A stretch of 64,000 bases of DNA from an uncultured Sphingomonadaceae bacterium. GTDB taxonomy: Bacteria; Pseudomonadota; Alphaproteobacteria; Sphingomonadales; Sphingomonadaceae. The stretch covers positions 1 through 64,000 of the forward strand of contig CAIQHF010000021.1 in the NCBI GenBank assembly GCA_903871605.1, written 5' to 3'. The position numbers were made by a program, and so were the translations under genes. The notes beneath the pieces are model-generated. The model was not told the DNA's origin, did no database searches, and saw nothing but the letters and a program-made list of their open reading frames with translations. Every line of letters begins with the position of its first letter. Position 1 is the first letter of the stretch. Positions 41,419 to 50,821 of the stretch are shown here, in pieces.

Positions 41419-42039
41419 TCAGCGCGCGGCCGGCTTGGGCTTTCCGTAGACCAGACAGTCGCCACTGGCGCGCGCGACGATGCAGCGGCGGACCGGCGGC
41501 GGCGTCGTCGGGAAGGACGCGGCGGGCGCGGCGGATGTTGGGCCGGCCGATACGGGCGCGGTGCCGTCGCTCCCGCTGGCCAGGATCGTGTCCTGCTGCG
41601 AGAGGATCACGCGGTGCGCGCCCGTCCCCTGCACGAGCTGCGTCTCGATCCCTCGCTGCTCACCGGCGCTTGCCGTGGCATCCGGCGTGCGCGCGCCCGA
41701 GATGGTGTATCTGATCCACACCAGCGCCAGATCGGGCGACAATGGCCGCACGCTCACATCGGAAATCCGGAAGACGCCGTTTGCATAGATCAGCCTGAAG
41801 CCGTCGGCCATGTTGCGCGCGACGTCGTCTCGCCCCGTCCAATGCCAGCCGAGCGACGTTATGACCTCGGCATCGGGCGCGAACGCTGCCGAATAGGCTT
41901 GGGCGTCATGCGCGTTCCAGCCGGCCTGCTGGGCTTGCTCGAACGCCTCGACCGACGCGTCGGTCGTCGCGGCCCCGGCGACATTGCCTATCCCGATCGA
42001 GAGAGACGTCAGAGCGATTGCCCGGATCCAAGCGTTCAT
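41419..42039 (-). CDS. Exported SnoaL-like (SgcJ/DUF4440-type) protein
   Basis: A 206-residue protein with a signal peptide (cleavage near AGA, residue 23) and an NTF2-like cone fold: AFEQAQQAGWNAHDAQAYSAAFAPDAEVITSLGWHWTGRDDVA, split across residues about 32-74, is the pattern of SgcJ/EcaC relatives. The C-terminal 60 residues are Pro/Ala-rich with two cysteines. Members bind small hydrophobic ligands or are non-catalytic; no substrate can be named. It is convergent with dnaE, nine bases from its stop. Confidence 0.82.
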   Translation of the reverse strand: MNAWIRAIALTSLSIGIGNVAGAATTDASVEAFEQAQQAGWNAHDAQAYSAAFAPDAEVITSLGWHWTGRDDVARNMADGFRLIYANGVFRISDVSVRPLSPDLALVWIRYTISGARTPDATASAGEQRGIETQLVQGTGAHRVILSQQDTILASGSDGTAPVSAGPTSAAPAASFPTTPPPVRRCIVARASGDCLVYGKPKPAAR

Positions 42040-42165
42040 GCGGTTCCCCCTGCCGCGGCGTCGCCATGCGACCACCGCGATGATGATGCGATGTCGTTTC
42101 GGTCGTCAATCGATATCAGAGATCGGCGATCGCACCAACGGGCGCCTCGTCTCGACGACGCGTTC

Positions 42166-43251
42166 CTAGAATAAGGACATCTGCTGTCCGGGAAGGACCG
42201 GCGGCCGGAACAGATCGGTGCGCAGCGCCATCCGCTCATGACCCAACCCTGCCTTGCGCAGCGCGATATCGAACCGGGTCCGCAGCAATTCCGCCCAGGG
42301 GCCCTGGCCCCGCATCCGCGTGAAGAAATGGGGATCATTGTCCCGCCCGCCGCGGATCGACTGGATCGTCGCCATCACCTTCGCGGCGCGATCGGGATGG
42401 TGCGCCTCGAGCCATGCGCGGAACAGCGGCGCCACCTCGTGCGGCAGGCGGACCGGCAGATAGAAGACGCCGCGTGCGCCCGCCTTGGCCGCACGCTCGA
42501 CCAGATGCTCGATTTCGTGATCGGTGACCTGCGGCACCACGGGCGCGATCGAGACATGAACGGGAACGCCAGCGTCCGCGAGCCTGCGCACCGCGGCCAG
42601 CCGGCGTTCGGGATGGGGCGCGCGGGGCTCAAGCGTCCGCGCGGTTTTCGGGTCGAGCGAGGTGATCGAGATCGCGACTGCCGCCAGACCATCCCGCGCC
42701 ATGCCGGCGATCAGCTCGAGATCGGCAAGCACCCGATCGGACTTGGTAGTGATCGTCATGGGGTGGCGCGTCTCGGCGAGCACCTCCAGGCAGCCACGTG
42801 TGATCCGGTAGCGCGCCTCGATCGGCTGATAGGGATCGGTATTGGTGCCGAATGCGATCGGGCGGCAGCGGTATCCCGGTGCGGCCAGCTCGCGGCGTAG
42901 CAGATCGGGCGCATCGGGCTTGACGAACAATCTGGTTTCGAAGTCCAACCCCGGCGATAGATCATGGAAGGCGTGCGTCGGCCGCGCGAAACAATAGACA
43001 CAGCCATGCTCGCAGCCGCGCATCGGATTGACGCTGCGGTCGAAGCCAATGTCGGGGCTGTTGTTATAGGAGATGATCGTCTTCGGTCGCTCGATCGTGA
43101 CGGTCGTCGCGGGGCGAGGCGCAGCGCCGTCGATCAATTCGCGCTCGTCGAGCCAGTCGCCATCCTCCTCGCGCGCCTTGAGGTTGAAGCGGGCGCTCGT
43201 GCGGTTGGTCGTGGCGCCTCGGCCTGACTGCGCTCTGCTGACATGGACCAT
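42166..43251 (-). CDS. PA0069-family radical SAM protein (SplB-related)
   Basis: A 361-residue radical SAM enzyme. The cluster motif GCEHGCVYC (CxxxCxxC, near residue 79-87) follows SVNPMRGC, and the barrel continues with PIAFGTNTDPYQPIEARY and TKSDRVLADLE. The family is distantly related to spore photoproduct lyase, but its substrate is unknown. A perfect GAAC-N7-GAAC LexA box lies 21 bases upstream of the start, which suggests induction by DNA damage and hence a repair-related role. No clear ribosome site precedes the ATG at 43249-43251; another start a little downstream is possible. Confidence 0.92.
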   Translation of the reverse strand: MVHVSRAQSGRGATTNRTSARFNLKAREEDGDWLDERELIDGAAPRPATTVTIERPKTIISYNNSPDIGFDRSVNPMRGCEHGCVYCFARPTHAFHDLSPGLDFETRLFVKPDAPDLLRRELAAPGYRCRPIAFGTNTDPYQPIEARYRITRGCLEVLAETRHPMTITTKSDRVLADLELIAGMARDGLAAVAISITSLDPKTARTLEPRAPHPERRLAAVRRLADAGVPVHVSIAPVVPQVTDHEIEHLVERAAKAGARGVFYLPVRLPHEVAPLFRAWLEAHHPDRAAKVMATIQSIRGGRDNDPHFFTRMRGQGPWAELLRTRFDIALRKAGLGHERMALRTDLFRPPVLPGQQMSLF

Positions 43252-43272
43252 CCAAACGCCATATCACGCATG

Positions 43273-43287
43273 GAACATAAAGAGAAC
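43273..43287 (-). promoter_or_regulatory. LexA box before the radical SAM gene
   Basis: The plus strand reads GAACATAAAGAGAAC, an exact GAAC-N7-GAAC, the same operator form and nearly the same distance to the start codon (21 bases) as at lexA (17 bases). It lies in a locally A+T-richer stretch that could contain the -10 region. Binding is inferred. Confidence 0.75.
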
Positions 43288-43404
43288 GGACTTTTGTCCC
43301 TATGGAAGTCGCCCGTCGTGCGGAGCGCCCAAGCCTCCCGCCAAGCGCCATGCGACCATCTTGTTGCGGGCGCGATCGACCGACCCGCGCCACCCGGCCG
43401 CGGT

Positions 43405-45744
43405 TCAGCGACCCGCCGCGCCGAAATGGATCGTCCCGGTCACGCCCCAGGTCCGCGGCTTGGCATAGACGCCGGCGACGGTCCCGTCGAACAGCGTGTT
43501 GTCATAGCCGTAGACGCGGTACGTCTCCGCGAAGAGATTGTTGACGAACGCGGCGATCTCCCAGGCGTCGCCGTCTGGCGCATAACCGATGCGGGCGTTC
43601 GCGACGTTATAGGCCTTCTCGCGCTCGACCGGCGCGCACAGCACGGTGAAGCAGAATTTCCCGGAATGCTGGACGTCGGCTTGCAGAGAAGCCAGGCCGC
43701 CGGCGAAGGCGAATTCGTAGCGCACGAGCGCATTGCCCGAAAAGCCGGGCGTCTGCGGCAGGCGATGGTCGACGATCGTCGCCAGATCGGGCAGTTCGAC
43801 ATGCTTGACCCTGGTGTCGAGCAGCGATCCGCTGAGCTGCAGCGTCAATCCGCGTACCGGGCGCGTGCTGAAATCGGCCTCGATGCCCTTCGATCGCGCC
43901 GGCAGGTTCACCACGGTCTGCACTGCGCCATATTGGGCGAAGGCCTGATAGTCGTGATAATCGTAATAGAAGGCCGCCAGGTTGAGCGTCGTCCCGGGCG
44001 CGAGCGTCAGCTTGCTGCCGATCTCATAGGCGTCGAGCGTCTCGGGCTTGTAGGCGACTCCGTTGAGCGTCGCGACCTCGGCACCGGGGAAGGGCGTACC
44101 CGTCGAGAAGGTGAAGCCGCCGCTCTTCGAGCCTCTGTTGTAGCTTGCATAGAGCAGCACATGATCGATCGGCTTGTAATCGATCTCGGCGCGCGCGGTG
44201 ACACCCGAGAAGCTCGGCGCGGCATCCGAAGGCGTCGCAGTGATGCCGCCCATCGGATCGGTCACGCCGTTCTCGGTGTAGGAGACATCGTGCGAATTAT
44301 AGGTGATGGTGATGTCGGAGTAGCTCGTCTCCGATCCGAAATAGCTGCCGCGCTTCTTGTCGTGCCAATAGCGCAGACCGCCGATCAGCTTGATCTTGTC
44401 GCTGAGTGCCCACTCGTCCTGCGCGAAAAAGGCGAAGGAGCGGGTGCGCTGCGAGAAGGCGACGGTCGGATCATAGCCGTAGAAGAGGTCGGCATATTTG
44501 CCGGTATAATGGCCGTTGATCAGCATGCCGTAGGCGCCGATCGTGAGATGGTTGGCGCCGAAATCGCCCTGCAGCCGCACTTCCTCGGAGGCCTGATCGA
44601 GCTTTGAGCCCTGATAGAAATAGACTCCGGCGGCCGGCGAGGAGTCGCCGTCCTCGGTGTAGAATTTCTTGCCATGCTGGTAGTCGGTGATCGACGTCAG
44701 GCTGAGGCGATCGCCGAGCTTGATGTCGGCGCGAAAGGTTGCGCCGAACACCTTGCGGTCGACATAGCTCGGATCGGTCGCCGCGGTCTTGTAGGGGTCG
44801 CCGCCGCGCGTCGGGTTGATGCTGTCGTTGCGATAGCCGGCACCCGTTTCGCCGGGGCCGGACCCCCAATAGGCACAGCTGTCGTTCGCACCGAGCACCT
44901 CGCCCTGAAACTGCGCATTGGGACAGCTGGCGACCAGCGAATAGAGCCCCGCTTGCCGTTCCTTCGGCGCGCGCAGATAGCGCACGGTCAGCTTGGTATC
45001 GATCGCGCTCGACGGCTGCCAGGCGAGGATGCCGCGCAGCGCCCAATGGTTGTTCGCGCCGCGCGCGGGCATGCCGGGATTGATGTTCTTGATATAACCC
45101 TTGTCGCGGTCGCGGATGCCGGCGAGGCGGAATTGCAGAGTGTCGGCGATCGGGCCCGAGACCGCGCCCTCGGTCAGCAGTTCGCCGTAGCTGCCGGTCG
45201 TCACGGTGGCGTAGCCGCCGAAGTCGCGGGTCGGCTGGTTGGAGATGAACTGGACCGCGCCGCCGGTCGCGTTGCGCCCGAACAGCGTGCCCTGCGGCCC
45301 GCGCAGCACCTCCACGCGTGCGAGATCGAAGGTCGGGAAGCTCGCCGTGTTGATCGAGCTCGAATAGCTGTCGTCTTGATAGACGGCGACCGGTGGCTCC
45401 TGCTGGTCGCCATAGTCGTTCTGCGAGACGCCGCGGATGTTAAATACTACCTGCGCCGAGGAATAGGCATTCATCTTGAGCGTCGGCACCGCGCGCGTCA
45501 GGTCGGTTGCGTCGTTGATGTTGAGCTGCTTGAGCGTCTGGCTGGATAGCGCGGTGATCGCGATACCGACGTCCTGGAGCTTCTGCTCGCGACGCTGCGC
45601 GGTGACGACGATGTCGCCGGGATTGGCCGCGGTCGATGCGACGACCTGCGCGGCTGCGTCGGTCTGCGGTACCATCAGCGCAAATGCGCCACATGCCACG
45701 CCCGTCATCATGCGCGGCCGTATCGATCGTTGCCCCGTCGCCAT
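43405..45744 (-). CDS. TonB-dependent outer-membrane receptor
   Basis: A 779-residue receptor: signal peptide (cleavage after AAA, near residue 33), then the sphingomonad-type plug start GDIVVTAQRREQKLQDVGIAI, plug motifs VFNIRGVSQND and EVLRGPQGTLFGRNATGGAVQFIS, and a long 22-strand barrel ending GTIHF plus a short tail. No STN signalling domain, so it is a plain transporter. The substrate is unknown; the plug resembles the group often annotated for complex carbon sources or siderophores. The ATG at 45744 has AAGGGGG upstream; one six codons earlier is also possible. Confidence 0.93.
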   Translation of the reverse strand: MATGQRSIRPRMMTGVACGAFALMVPQTDAAAQVVASTAANPGDIVVTAQRREQKLQDVGIAITALSSQTLKQLNINDATDLTRAVPTLKMNAYSSAQVVFNIRGVSQNDYGDQQEPPVAVYQDDSYSSSINTASFPTFDLARVEVLRGPQGTLFGRNATGGAVQFISNQPTRDFGGYATVTTGSYGELLTEGAVSGPIADTLQFRLAGIRDRDKGYIKNINPGMPARGANNHWALRGILAWQPSSAIDTKLTVRYLRAPKERQAGLYSLVASCPNAQFQGEVLGANDSCAYWGSGPGETGAGYRNDSINPTRGGDPYKTAATDPSYVDRKVFGATFRADIKLGDRLSLTSITDYQHGKKFYTEDGDSSPAAGVYFYQGSKLDQASEEVRLQGDFGANHLTIGAYGMLINGHYTGKYADLFYGYDPTVAFSQRTRSFAFFAQDEWALSDKIKLIGGLRYWHDKKRGSYFGSETSYSDITITYNSHDVSYTENGVTDPMGGITATPSDAAPSFSGVTARAEIDYKPIDHVLLYASYNRGSKSGGFTFSTGTPFPGAEVATLNGVAYKPETLDAYEIGSKLTLAPGTTLNLAAFYYDYHDYQAFAQYGAVQTVVNLPARSKGIEADFSTRPVRGLTLQLSGSLLDTRVKHVELPDLATIVDHRLPQTPGFSGNALVRYEFAFAGGLASLQADVQHSGKFCFTVLCAPVEREKAYNVANARIGYAPDGDAWEIAAFVNNLFAETYRVYGYDNTLFDGTVAGVYAKPRTWGVTGTIHFGAAGR

Positions 45745-45923
45745 TGCAAGCCCCCTTGCCATCGCTCGCCGGTTCCGCCGCGGTGCGCGCGGGACCTGGT
45801 CAAGCGTAGCGGAGGCTAGCAGTCGATGGGTAATGGTCCAGACAAGCATTCCTTATGCAGTGCAGCACGAGGCGAACGAACGGAATCATCGGTGGCGCTC
45901 CGTTGCACGCGGTGGGGCGAATG

Positions 45924-46781
45924 TCAGGGATGCGCGTCGGAGGGCGATAGCGACACCGGGGCGCGGCCCCTGAGATGGTCGATTTCGGACTGGCGCCGGG
46001 CGAGGTAGAATTCGCGTGCCGAGACATAGGGACGTGCCGCATCGCGCTGTTCGCGCAATTCGTCGTCCTTGCGCAGGCGGCGGTCGAGTCCCTTGAGCAC
46101 GCCCGTCGGCAGCGTATAGCCTAGCTGGTTGAACGGGACGCCGACCCCCAAGGGCAAAACGAGCCGATCGACCAGTCCACCGGCCATATCGCGCAGCGTC
46201 GTGGGGCCGACCAACGGCAGGAAGAAGAACGGCCCTGGTCTGATGCCATAGAAGCCGAGCGTGTCGGCAAATCCGTTGGGGCGATGCGGAAGACGAAATC
46301 GCTTGCGTTTCGCGACGTCGAACAAGCCCGCGAGCCCGAGCGTCGAGTTGACGGCGAAACGCCCCACCGTCTCGGTAGCCTTGCCCAGCTTGTGCTGCGC
46401 GAGGAAGTTCAGGAAGACGACGGGCTCATCGAGGTTCGAGAGCAAATTGTGAATGCCATCGCGTACGGGCGCCGGCACGGTCCGCTGATAGCCGAACGCC
46501 ACGGGCGCCACGATCCCCCGATCGACCGATTGCATCGCCTGGTAGGTGGCTATGTTGATATGCTCGAGCGGATCGGCGGCGGTCGGCCGCGGCGGCGCGG
46601 ACACCACGATCTCGCCGGGCGTGCGCGGTGCGTCGGCGGGGGAGGCGGGCGCGAAGTCGGCGACGGCCGCGAGTGGAGAGGCGCCGGCTGCCGGACCATC
46701 GAGCGTCACCGCGTGCGGCGCGGCGAAAGCCTTCTCGGGGATCGCAGAGGGCATTGCCATCGCGAACAGCAAAGCGATCAT
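45924..46781 (-). CDS. mlaA: MlaA (VacJ)-family protein lacking a lipobox
   Basis: Outer-membrane component of the Mla system, which removes misplaced phospholipids from the outer leaflet. The 285-residue product has DPLEHINIATYQAMQSVDRGI, split across about residues 70-90, NLLSNLDEPVVFLNFLAQHK, RFAVNSTLGLAGLFDVA and GPFFFLPLVGPTTLRDMAG, all MlaA signatures. The N terminus is a cleavable-looking signal (AFA-AP) without the expected lipobox cysteine, so it may not be lipidated, and the first 60 residues after it are an Ala/Pro-rich extension. No mlaBCDEF genes are adjacent. Confidence 0.9.
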   Translation of the reverse strand: MIALLFAMAMPSAIPEKAFAAPHAVTLDGPAAGASPLAAVADFAPASPADAPRTPGEIVVSAPPRPTAADPLEHINIATYQAMQSVDRGIVAPVAFGYQRTVPAPVRDGIHNLLSNLDEPVVFLNFLAQHKLGKATETVGRFAVNSTLGLAGLFDVAKRKRFRLPHRPNGFADTLGFYGIRPGPFFFLPLVGPTTLRDMAGGLVDRLVLPLGVGVPFNQLGYTLPTGVLKGLDRRLRKDDELREQRDAARPYVSAREFYLARRQSEIDHLRGRAPVSLSPSDAHP

Positions 46782-47653
46782 CGACCGTGGTTCGTACGAA
46801 GATCGTGATCGGAGTGGGAGCTGGTCTTCACCTTGCCAAGACGCTTCCCGGTCTCGCCACCCACAGCGCTCGGGCAACTTTATCTTTGCGACGGCGGATC
46901 GCGTCGTCCGGCGACGGCCGGATCTGGCCGAAACAGCGCTCGTATCGGCGGTAAGTCACGTGACCGTCACGGTCGCGGTCCTCGTGAATGGGGGCTGATG
47001 TCTCGGCATGGAAACCGAGCCTGCCGATACGCGCGATCAGGCGTCGCGCTCAAGAAGGCCCGGTCCGTGCGAGTCGGCTGCAGACTCGTCGGCCGGGTCA
47101 TCGCCTTTTGCGAGCGCCGCTGCGAATTCGGCCCAGGCGATCGCCGGTTGACCGGCCGCCGAGCTCAACTCTGCCTGTTCGACTGCGGCAAGCAGCGCGC
47201 TTGCCCCGAAATGGTCGAACATCCCGGCGACGAACAGTTCGACATTCGTCTCGCGCCGTCCCGCATCGATACTGCCAATTTGCGCGACGAAAGGCGCGGC
47301 GACAGCGCGTCGACCGCGGCCGGCTCCGGCACCGCTCGAAACGGTCTGCCGTCGCCGTGGCGACTTTGCACGCCGCGGGATCGGCAGGCCATGCGCGCCA
47401 TCATCCTCGATCACGACGTCAACGCGGTCTTGCCGGCAGGGATGCGCGGGGCGCTCGCCAAGCAGTGCGGCAACAGCGATGTCGGAACGGGTAGCGATCG
47501 TCTCCAGCAGAGCGGTTTGGTGCTGGATCGACGCATCGTCTACCGATACGCGGCCGGGTCACCCTTAACAATCATGTGGACATTACGTATTGAAGTCCCG
47601 TTCGAAAACGCGGGTGATTTTCGCCCACCCATCCTCTCCCTCGGCGCTGCGCG
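46782..47653. other. Poorly coding stretch with one doubtful reading frame
   Basis: About 870 bases between two minus-strand genes. 46782-47036 shows no convincing gene. 47037-47414 holds the only protein-like frame (listed separately). 47415-47653 continues that frame without a good start codon up to about 47550 and then turns A+T-richer, with a weak hairpin (GGGTG...CACCC, 47612-47630) that may end transcription of the membrane-protein gene to its right. Confidence 0.4.
47037..47414 (-). CDS. Hypothetical protein, possibly a decayed gene
   Basis: A 125-residue frame from a GTG. The second half (TNVELFVAGMFDHFGASALLA, then an acidic C terminus) has normal protein composition and codon choice, whereas the middle is Arg/Gly-rich. 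The frame stays open a further 45 or so codons upstream with protein-like sequence but no ATG, GTG or TTG in a good place, so the true start may be lost. No family recognised. Confidence 0.35.
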   Translation of the reverse strand: MIEDDGAHGLPIPRRAKSPRRRQTVSSGAGAGRGRRAVAAPFVAQIGSIDAGRRETNVELFVAGMFDHFGASALLAAVEQAELSSAAGQPAIAWAEFAAALAKGDDPADESAADSHGPGLLERDA

Positions 47654-48598
47654 TTACCGCTTGCTATCGGGCAGCAACAGGTCGGTCGCCGCCAACGCTG
47701 CCCCCAGCACGACATGCACGCACAGGATGACGCTCGCGGTCATCGCGATCATCGCGGCCAGATCGACATGGCTTCCGATCAGAAGGACCGCGACCGCGGC
47801 GAAGGCGATGTCCTTATTGGGGAGCAGTGGCAGGCGCGACAGCAGCTGGCGCAGCGCGGCGAGCACGACCCACCAGGTCAACGCGGCTTCGGGCGCAGCT
47901 TCGTGCCAGGCGATCGCGGTGAACAGCAGCGCCGCCACGATCCGGACCAGATGCACCGCGGCAATGCGACGAAGTTCGGCGCCGGGAAGCGTGAACAAAT
48001 GCCGGCGAAACAGCATCACGGGCAGAGACATGGCAACGATCGCCGCGCAGGAATAGAGGAATTCGCGGCCGTGCGCGCCAAGGCCGAGCAGGCCGAAGGA
48101 TGGCCACGCCAGCACCAGCATCGCCAGCGTGACGAGATTGCCGACCTGGGCGGAGAGGATCGAGACGTCCTTGATCGCGCCGAACGGTGCCGCGACGAGA
48201 TGCGCATGGCGGCGTGCCCAGCTGTAGAAATAGAGTTCGCCGCTATAGCCCAGCACGATCTCGTTCGAGATCCGCTTGCGCAGCAGCGGCACGATCCCGC
48301 GCGCCGGCAGGCGCCACAGCCGACGGTAGATCATCCATTCGCTGGCTGGTAGCACCAGATAGGCGGCCGCCATCGCCAGCCAGAAGGCCGGCGAGGTCGG
48401 CAGCAGCGACCAGATCTGACGGAGATCGAGCGAACGCATCTGCGTCATCGCGGCGACGAGCATCGCGATAGAGATCGCCGGGCCGATCGCCCGCCGCCAG
48501 AATGGTGTTTGGTTCAACAAGGTCTCGGGGAACCAGCCCGCTTCGGCCGGGGCGGCGACCGGCGGAGATCCGTCGATCGCAAGCGTGGATTGATGCAC
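47654..48598 (-). CDS. Polytopic membrane protein, LPG-synthase transmembrane-domain-like
   Basis: A 314-residue inner-membrane protein with about seven hydrophobic helices (for example ISIAMLVAAMTQM, FWLAMAAAYLVLP, LVTLAMLVLAWPSFGLLGLG). The layout resembles the integral flippase-like part of lysylphosphatidylglycerol synthases (UPF0104 type), but no conserved motif settles it. The start is a GTG at 48596-48598 with GGAG nine bases upstream. It follows a glycosyltransferase gene whose reading frame runs 356 bases into it, so both probably serve envelope glycan or lipid synthesis. Confidence 0.75.
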   Translation of the reverse strand: MHQSTLAIDGSPPVAAPAEAGWFPETLLNQTPFWRRAIGPAISIAMLVAAMTQMRSLDLRQIWSLLPTSPAFWLAMAAAYLVLPASEWMIYRRLWRLPARGIVPLLRKRISNEIVLGYSGELYFYSWARRHAHLVAAPFGAIKDVSILSAQVGNLVTLAMLVLAWPSFGLLGLGAHGREFLYSCAAIVAMSLPVMLFRRHLFTLPGAELRRIAAVHLVRIVAALLFTAIAWHEAAPEAALTWWVVLAALRQLLSRLPLLPNKDIAFAAVAVLLIGSHVDLAAMIAMTASVILCVHVVLGAALAATDLLLPDSKR

Positions 48599-49793
48599 TG
48601 TTGTGGTGCTCCGTTGGTTGGGACGTCTTGGCGGTCGGCTTATAGATTGGCGGATAAGACTTGCGAGTGACGCCGGGCATATTCGCCAATCGCTGGAAGA
48701 GCGTCAAATAGGCAGCGGCGGCGAGGCCCGCATCGAAGAGTGCCGCGGCGTCCGCGGCGCCAGGGACATCCGCCTGGCCCGATCGCGCCCCGGCGATCGC
48801 GTCTGCCAGCGCGGCGGGCAGGCGGGGCGCGACGAGCGTTCCGAAGCGCCCATGGCCGAGCAGTCCGGCGATACTGGCGCAGCAGTCCGTCGCGACGATC
48901 CCCAGACCGGCGGCCATCGCCTCGACGACCACCCCAGGCAGCCCCTCGTAGCGCGACGACAGGACCAGCACGTCGCTGCGCGCCATCCACCGCTCGATCT
49001 GCTCGCTTTGCCCCGCAAGGCTGACCCGATCTCCGAGCGCGAGCGTGTCGATCAAGCGCTGGAGGCGCTGGCGCTGCCCGCCTTCGCCGATGATGACGAG
49101 GCGGTCGCTGGCGTTCGCACCTCGGCCGAATGCGCGGATCAGCGATGCGAAGTCCTTTTGCGGCTCGAGCCTGCCTGCGGCGAGGAAGCGACGGCCACCA
49201 CGCCGCGTCTGTCGCGCAAGCTCGCCCGCGCCGGCCAGCGCGGCGCGACGCCGGCGATCGAGCACCGGATTGGCGATCACCGACACCGATGCCGGATCGA
49301 TCCGCATCACGGTCACGATCTCGTCGCGCATCGCCGGTGACAGCGAACCCAGATGGTCGAGGAAGCGCGCCTGGATGCGGCACCAGATCCGATAGAAGAA
49401 ACGGATGGGCGCTGGCAGGTCGCGCCGTAGCAGATCGTTGCTGATCTTCGCGACGATCGGAGGGCAGGCCCGCCCGAGCAGCAGTTTCATCGCCACCGCG
49501 ACGACCGTATAGCTGTTACCGGGGCAGAAGACGACGTCCGGACGCCACTGCCGGATCATCGCGGGCAAGTTGGCGATCATCCACGCGGTTTCGAACGAGG
49601 CGGTCGGCAGGCGCAGCGAGGGCGGCACCAGGACGGTACAGCCGGACGCCTCCACGGGTATCGGGCCGTCGATGCGGCCCAGCACGATCGCGACCTCGGC
49701 GCCGGCCTCCTGCCATGCCGCGCACAGCCGCATCGCCGTCCGCTCGACGCCGCCAGGCCCGTGACTATGCAGGAAACACAGGATGCGCGGCAT
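48243..49793 (-). CDS. Glycosyltransferase family 4, overlong reading frame
   Basis: Transfers a sugar from a nucleotide donor, probably to a cell-surface glycan. Residues 1-390 form a complete GT-B enzyme: N-terminal HSHGPGGVERTAMRL, then RFLAAGRLEPQKDF, LVIIGEGGQRQRL and VLVLSSRYEGLPGVVVEAMAAG with the EX7E-type glutamates. The domain should end near LTLFQRLANMPG (about 48680), but no stop follows in frame until 48243, so the frame overlaps the next gene by 356 bases with non-family sequence. A stop (TAA at 48640-48642) lies in another frame only about 40 bases past the domain end, so a one- or two-base slip would restore a normal length. The start is the ATG at 49791-49793. Confidence 0.85.
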   Translation of the reverse strand: MPRILCFLHSHGPGGVERTAMRLCAAWQEAGAEVAIVLGRIDGPIPVEASGCTVLVPPSLRLPTASFETAWMIANLPAMIRQWRPDVVFCPGNSYTVVAVAMKLLLGRACPPIVAKISNDLLRRDLPAPIRFFYRIWCRIQARFLDHLGSLSPAMRDEIVTVMRIDPASVSVIANPVLDRRRRAALAGAGELARQTRRGGRRFLAAGRLEPQKDFASLIRAFGRGANASDRLVIIGEGGQRQRLQRLIDTLALGDRVSLAGQSEQIERWMARSDVLVLSSRYEGLPGVVVEAMAAGLGIVATDCCASIAGLLGHGRFGTLVAPRLPAALADAIAGARSGQADVPGAADAAALFDAGLAAAAYLTLFQRLANMPGVTRKSYPPIYKPTAKTSQPTEHHNSASIHACDRRISAGRRPGRSGLVPRDLVEPNTILAAGDRPGDLYRDARRRDDADAFARSPSDLVAAADLAGLLAGDGGRLSGATSQRMDDLPSAVAPAGARDRAAAAQADLERDRAGL

Positions 49794-50038
49794 GCCTTCC
49801 AGACGCCGCGCGGCACGGCGACCCGCACACAAAAACTATCGAGCAACCGCCGCGCGATCCTGATAGAAACTGCGGGTCCGGGTTGCCGCCGGCGTCCTTG
49901 TCGCAAGATGCTGGGGGGATGGAGTGGGCACGATGCACGATACGGCCGGAACGGCGATCAGTGTCGCCAGGGATCATGGACGGCTGTGTTCGCTGGGCTG
50001 CTTGCTCGGGCGCCTGATGATGTGGGCGATGCGAAACA

Positions 50039-50821
50039 ATGGTCGTTAGCCCCGAGTCTCCGGCGCGCGCGGATCGCAAGCTGATCATCGCGATCCACGA
50101 CGTCGGGCCGGCCTTCGCCGAACCGATCGCGATATTGGTCGAGAGGATCGAGGCCATCATCGGGGCGCCGCGCTTCGCGATGCTGGTCGTCCCCGATCAC
50201 TGGGGGATGGCGCCGCTCGGCGCGCATCCGTCGTTCCGCGCAAGGTTGCGGGGTTGGGCGGACGCCGGGGTCGAGATGTTCCTGCACGGCTGGCAGCACC
50301 GCGACGATACGCCGCATCGTCGCCTGTTCGATCGCCTGCGCGCGCGCACGATGACGGCGAGCGAAGGCGAATTCCTCGGATTGAGCGCGGACGAGGCGGA
50401 GCGGCGGATGCGCGAGGGCCGCGACGTGGTCGAGCAGGCGACGGGCAGCGCCGTGGCGGGGTTCGTCGCACCCGCATGGCTGTACGGCGAGGGTGCGCGA
50501 TCGGCTATGCGCCAGGTCGGCTTTCCGCTCGCCGAGGATCATTTCCGCGTCTGGCGGCCGGCCAATGACGAGATACTCGCGCGCGGTCCGGTGATCACAT
50601 GGGCGAGCCGCAGCGCCGCGCGGACGGCGAGTTCGCTGGCGGTGGCGGCGGTCGCACGGTCGAACCTGGGGCGCTTGCCGACGGTCCGGGTCGCGGTTCA
50701 CCCGGGTGACGTCACCAAGCCAGCGCTGCTTGCCAGCATCGACCGCACCGTCCGTGCCTTCGCCCGCGGCCGCGTCATCTCGCGCTACGCCGACCTGCTC
50801 GCGCGGGGTGCGGTGGGATGA
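50039..50821 (+). CDS. DUF2334 protein (polysaccharide deacetylase-like)
   Basis: A 260-residue protein with the NodB/DUF2334 barrel start IIAIHDVGPAF (metal-binding Asp) and the EMFLHGWQHRDD motif (His-x-x-x-His pair), followed by FVAPAWLY and HPGDV near the end. DUF2334 members are thought to act on carbohydrates as deacetylases. There is no signal peptide, so it works in the cytosol on a precursor. Its stop overlaps the next glycosyltransferase start (ATGA). Confidence 0.88.
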   Translation: MVVSPESPARADRKLIIAIHDVGPAFAEPIAILVERIEAIIGAPRFAMLVVPDHWGMAPLGAHPSFRARLRGWADAGVEMFLHGWQHRDDTPHRRLFDRLRARTMTASEGEFLGLSADEAERRMREGRDVVEQATGSAVAGFVAPAWLYGEGARSAMRQVGFPLAEDHFRVWRPANDEILARGPVITWASRSAARTASSLAVAAVARSNLGRLPTVRVAVHPGDVTKPALLASIDRTVRAFARGRVISRYADLLARGAVG

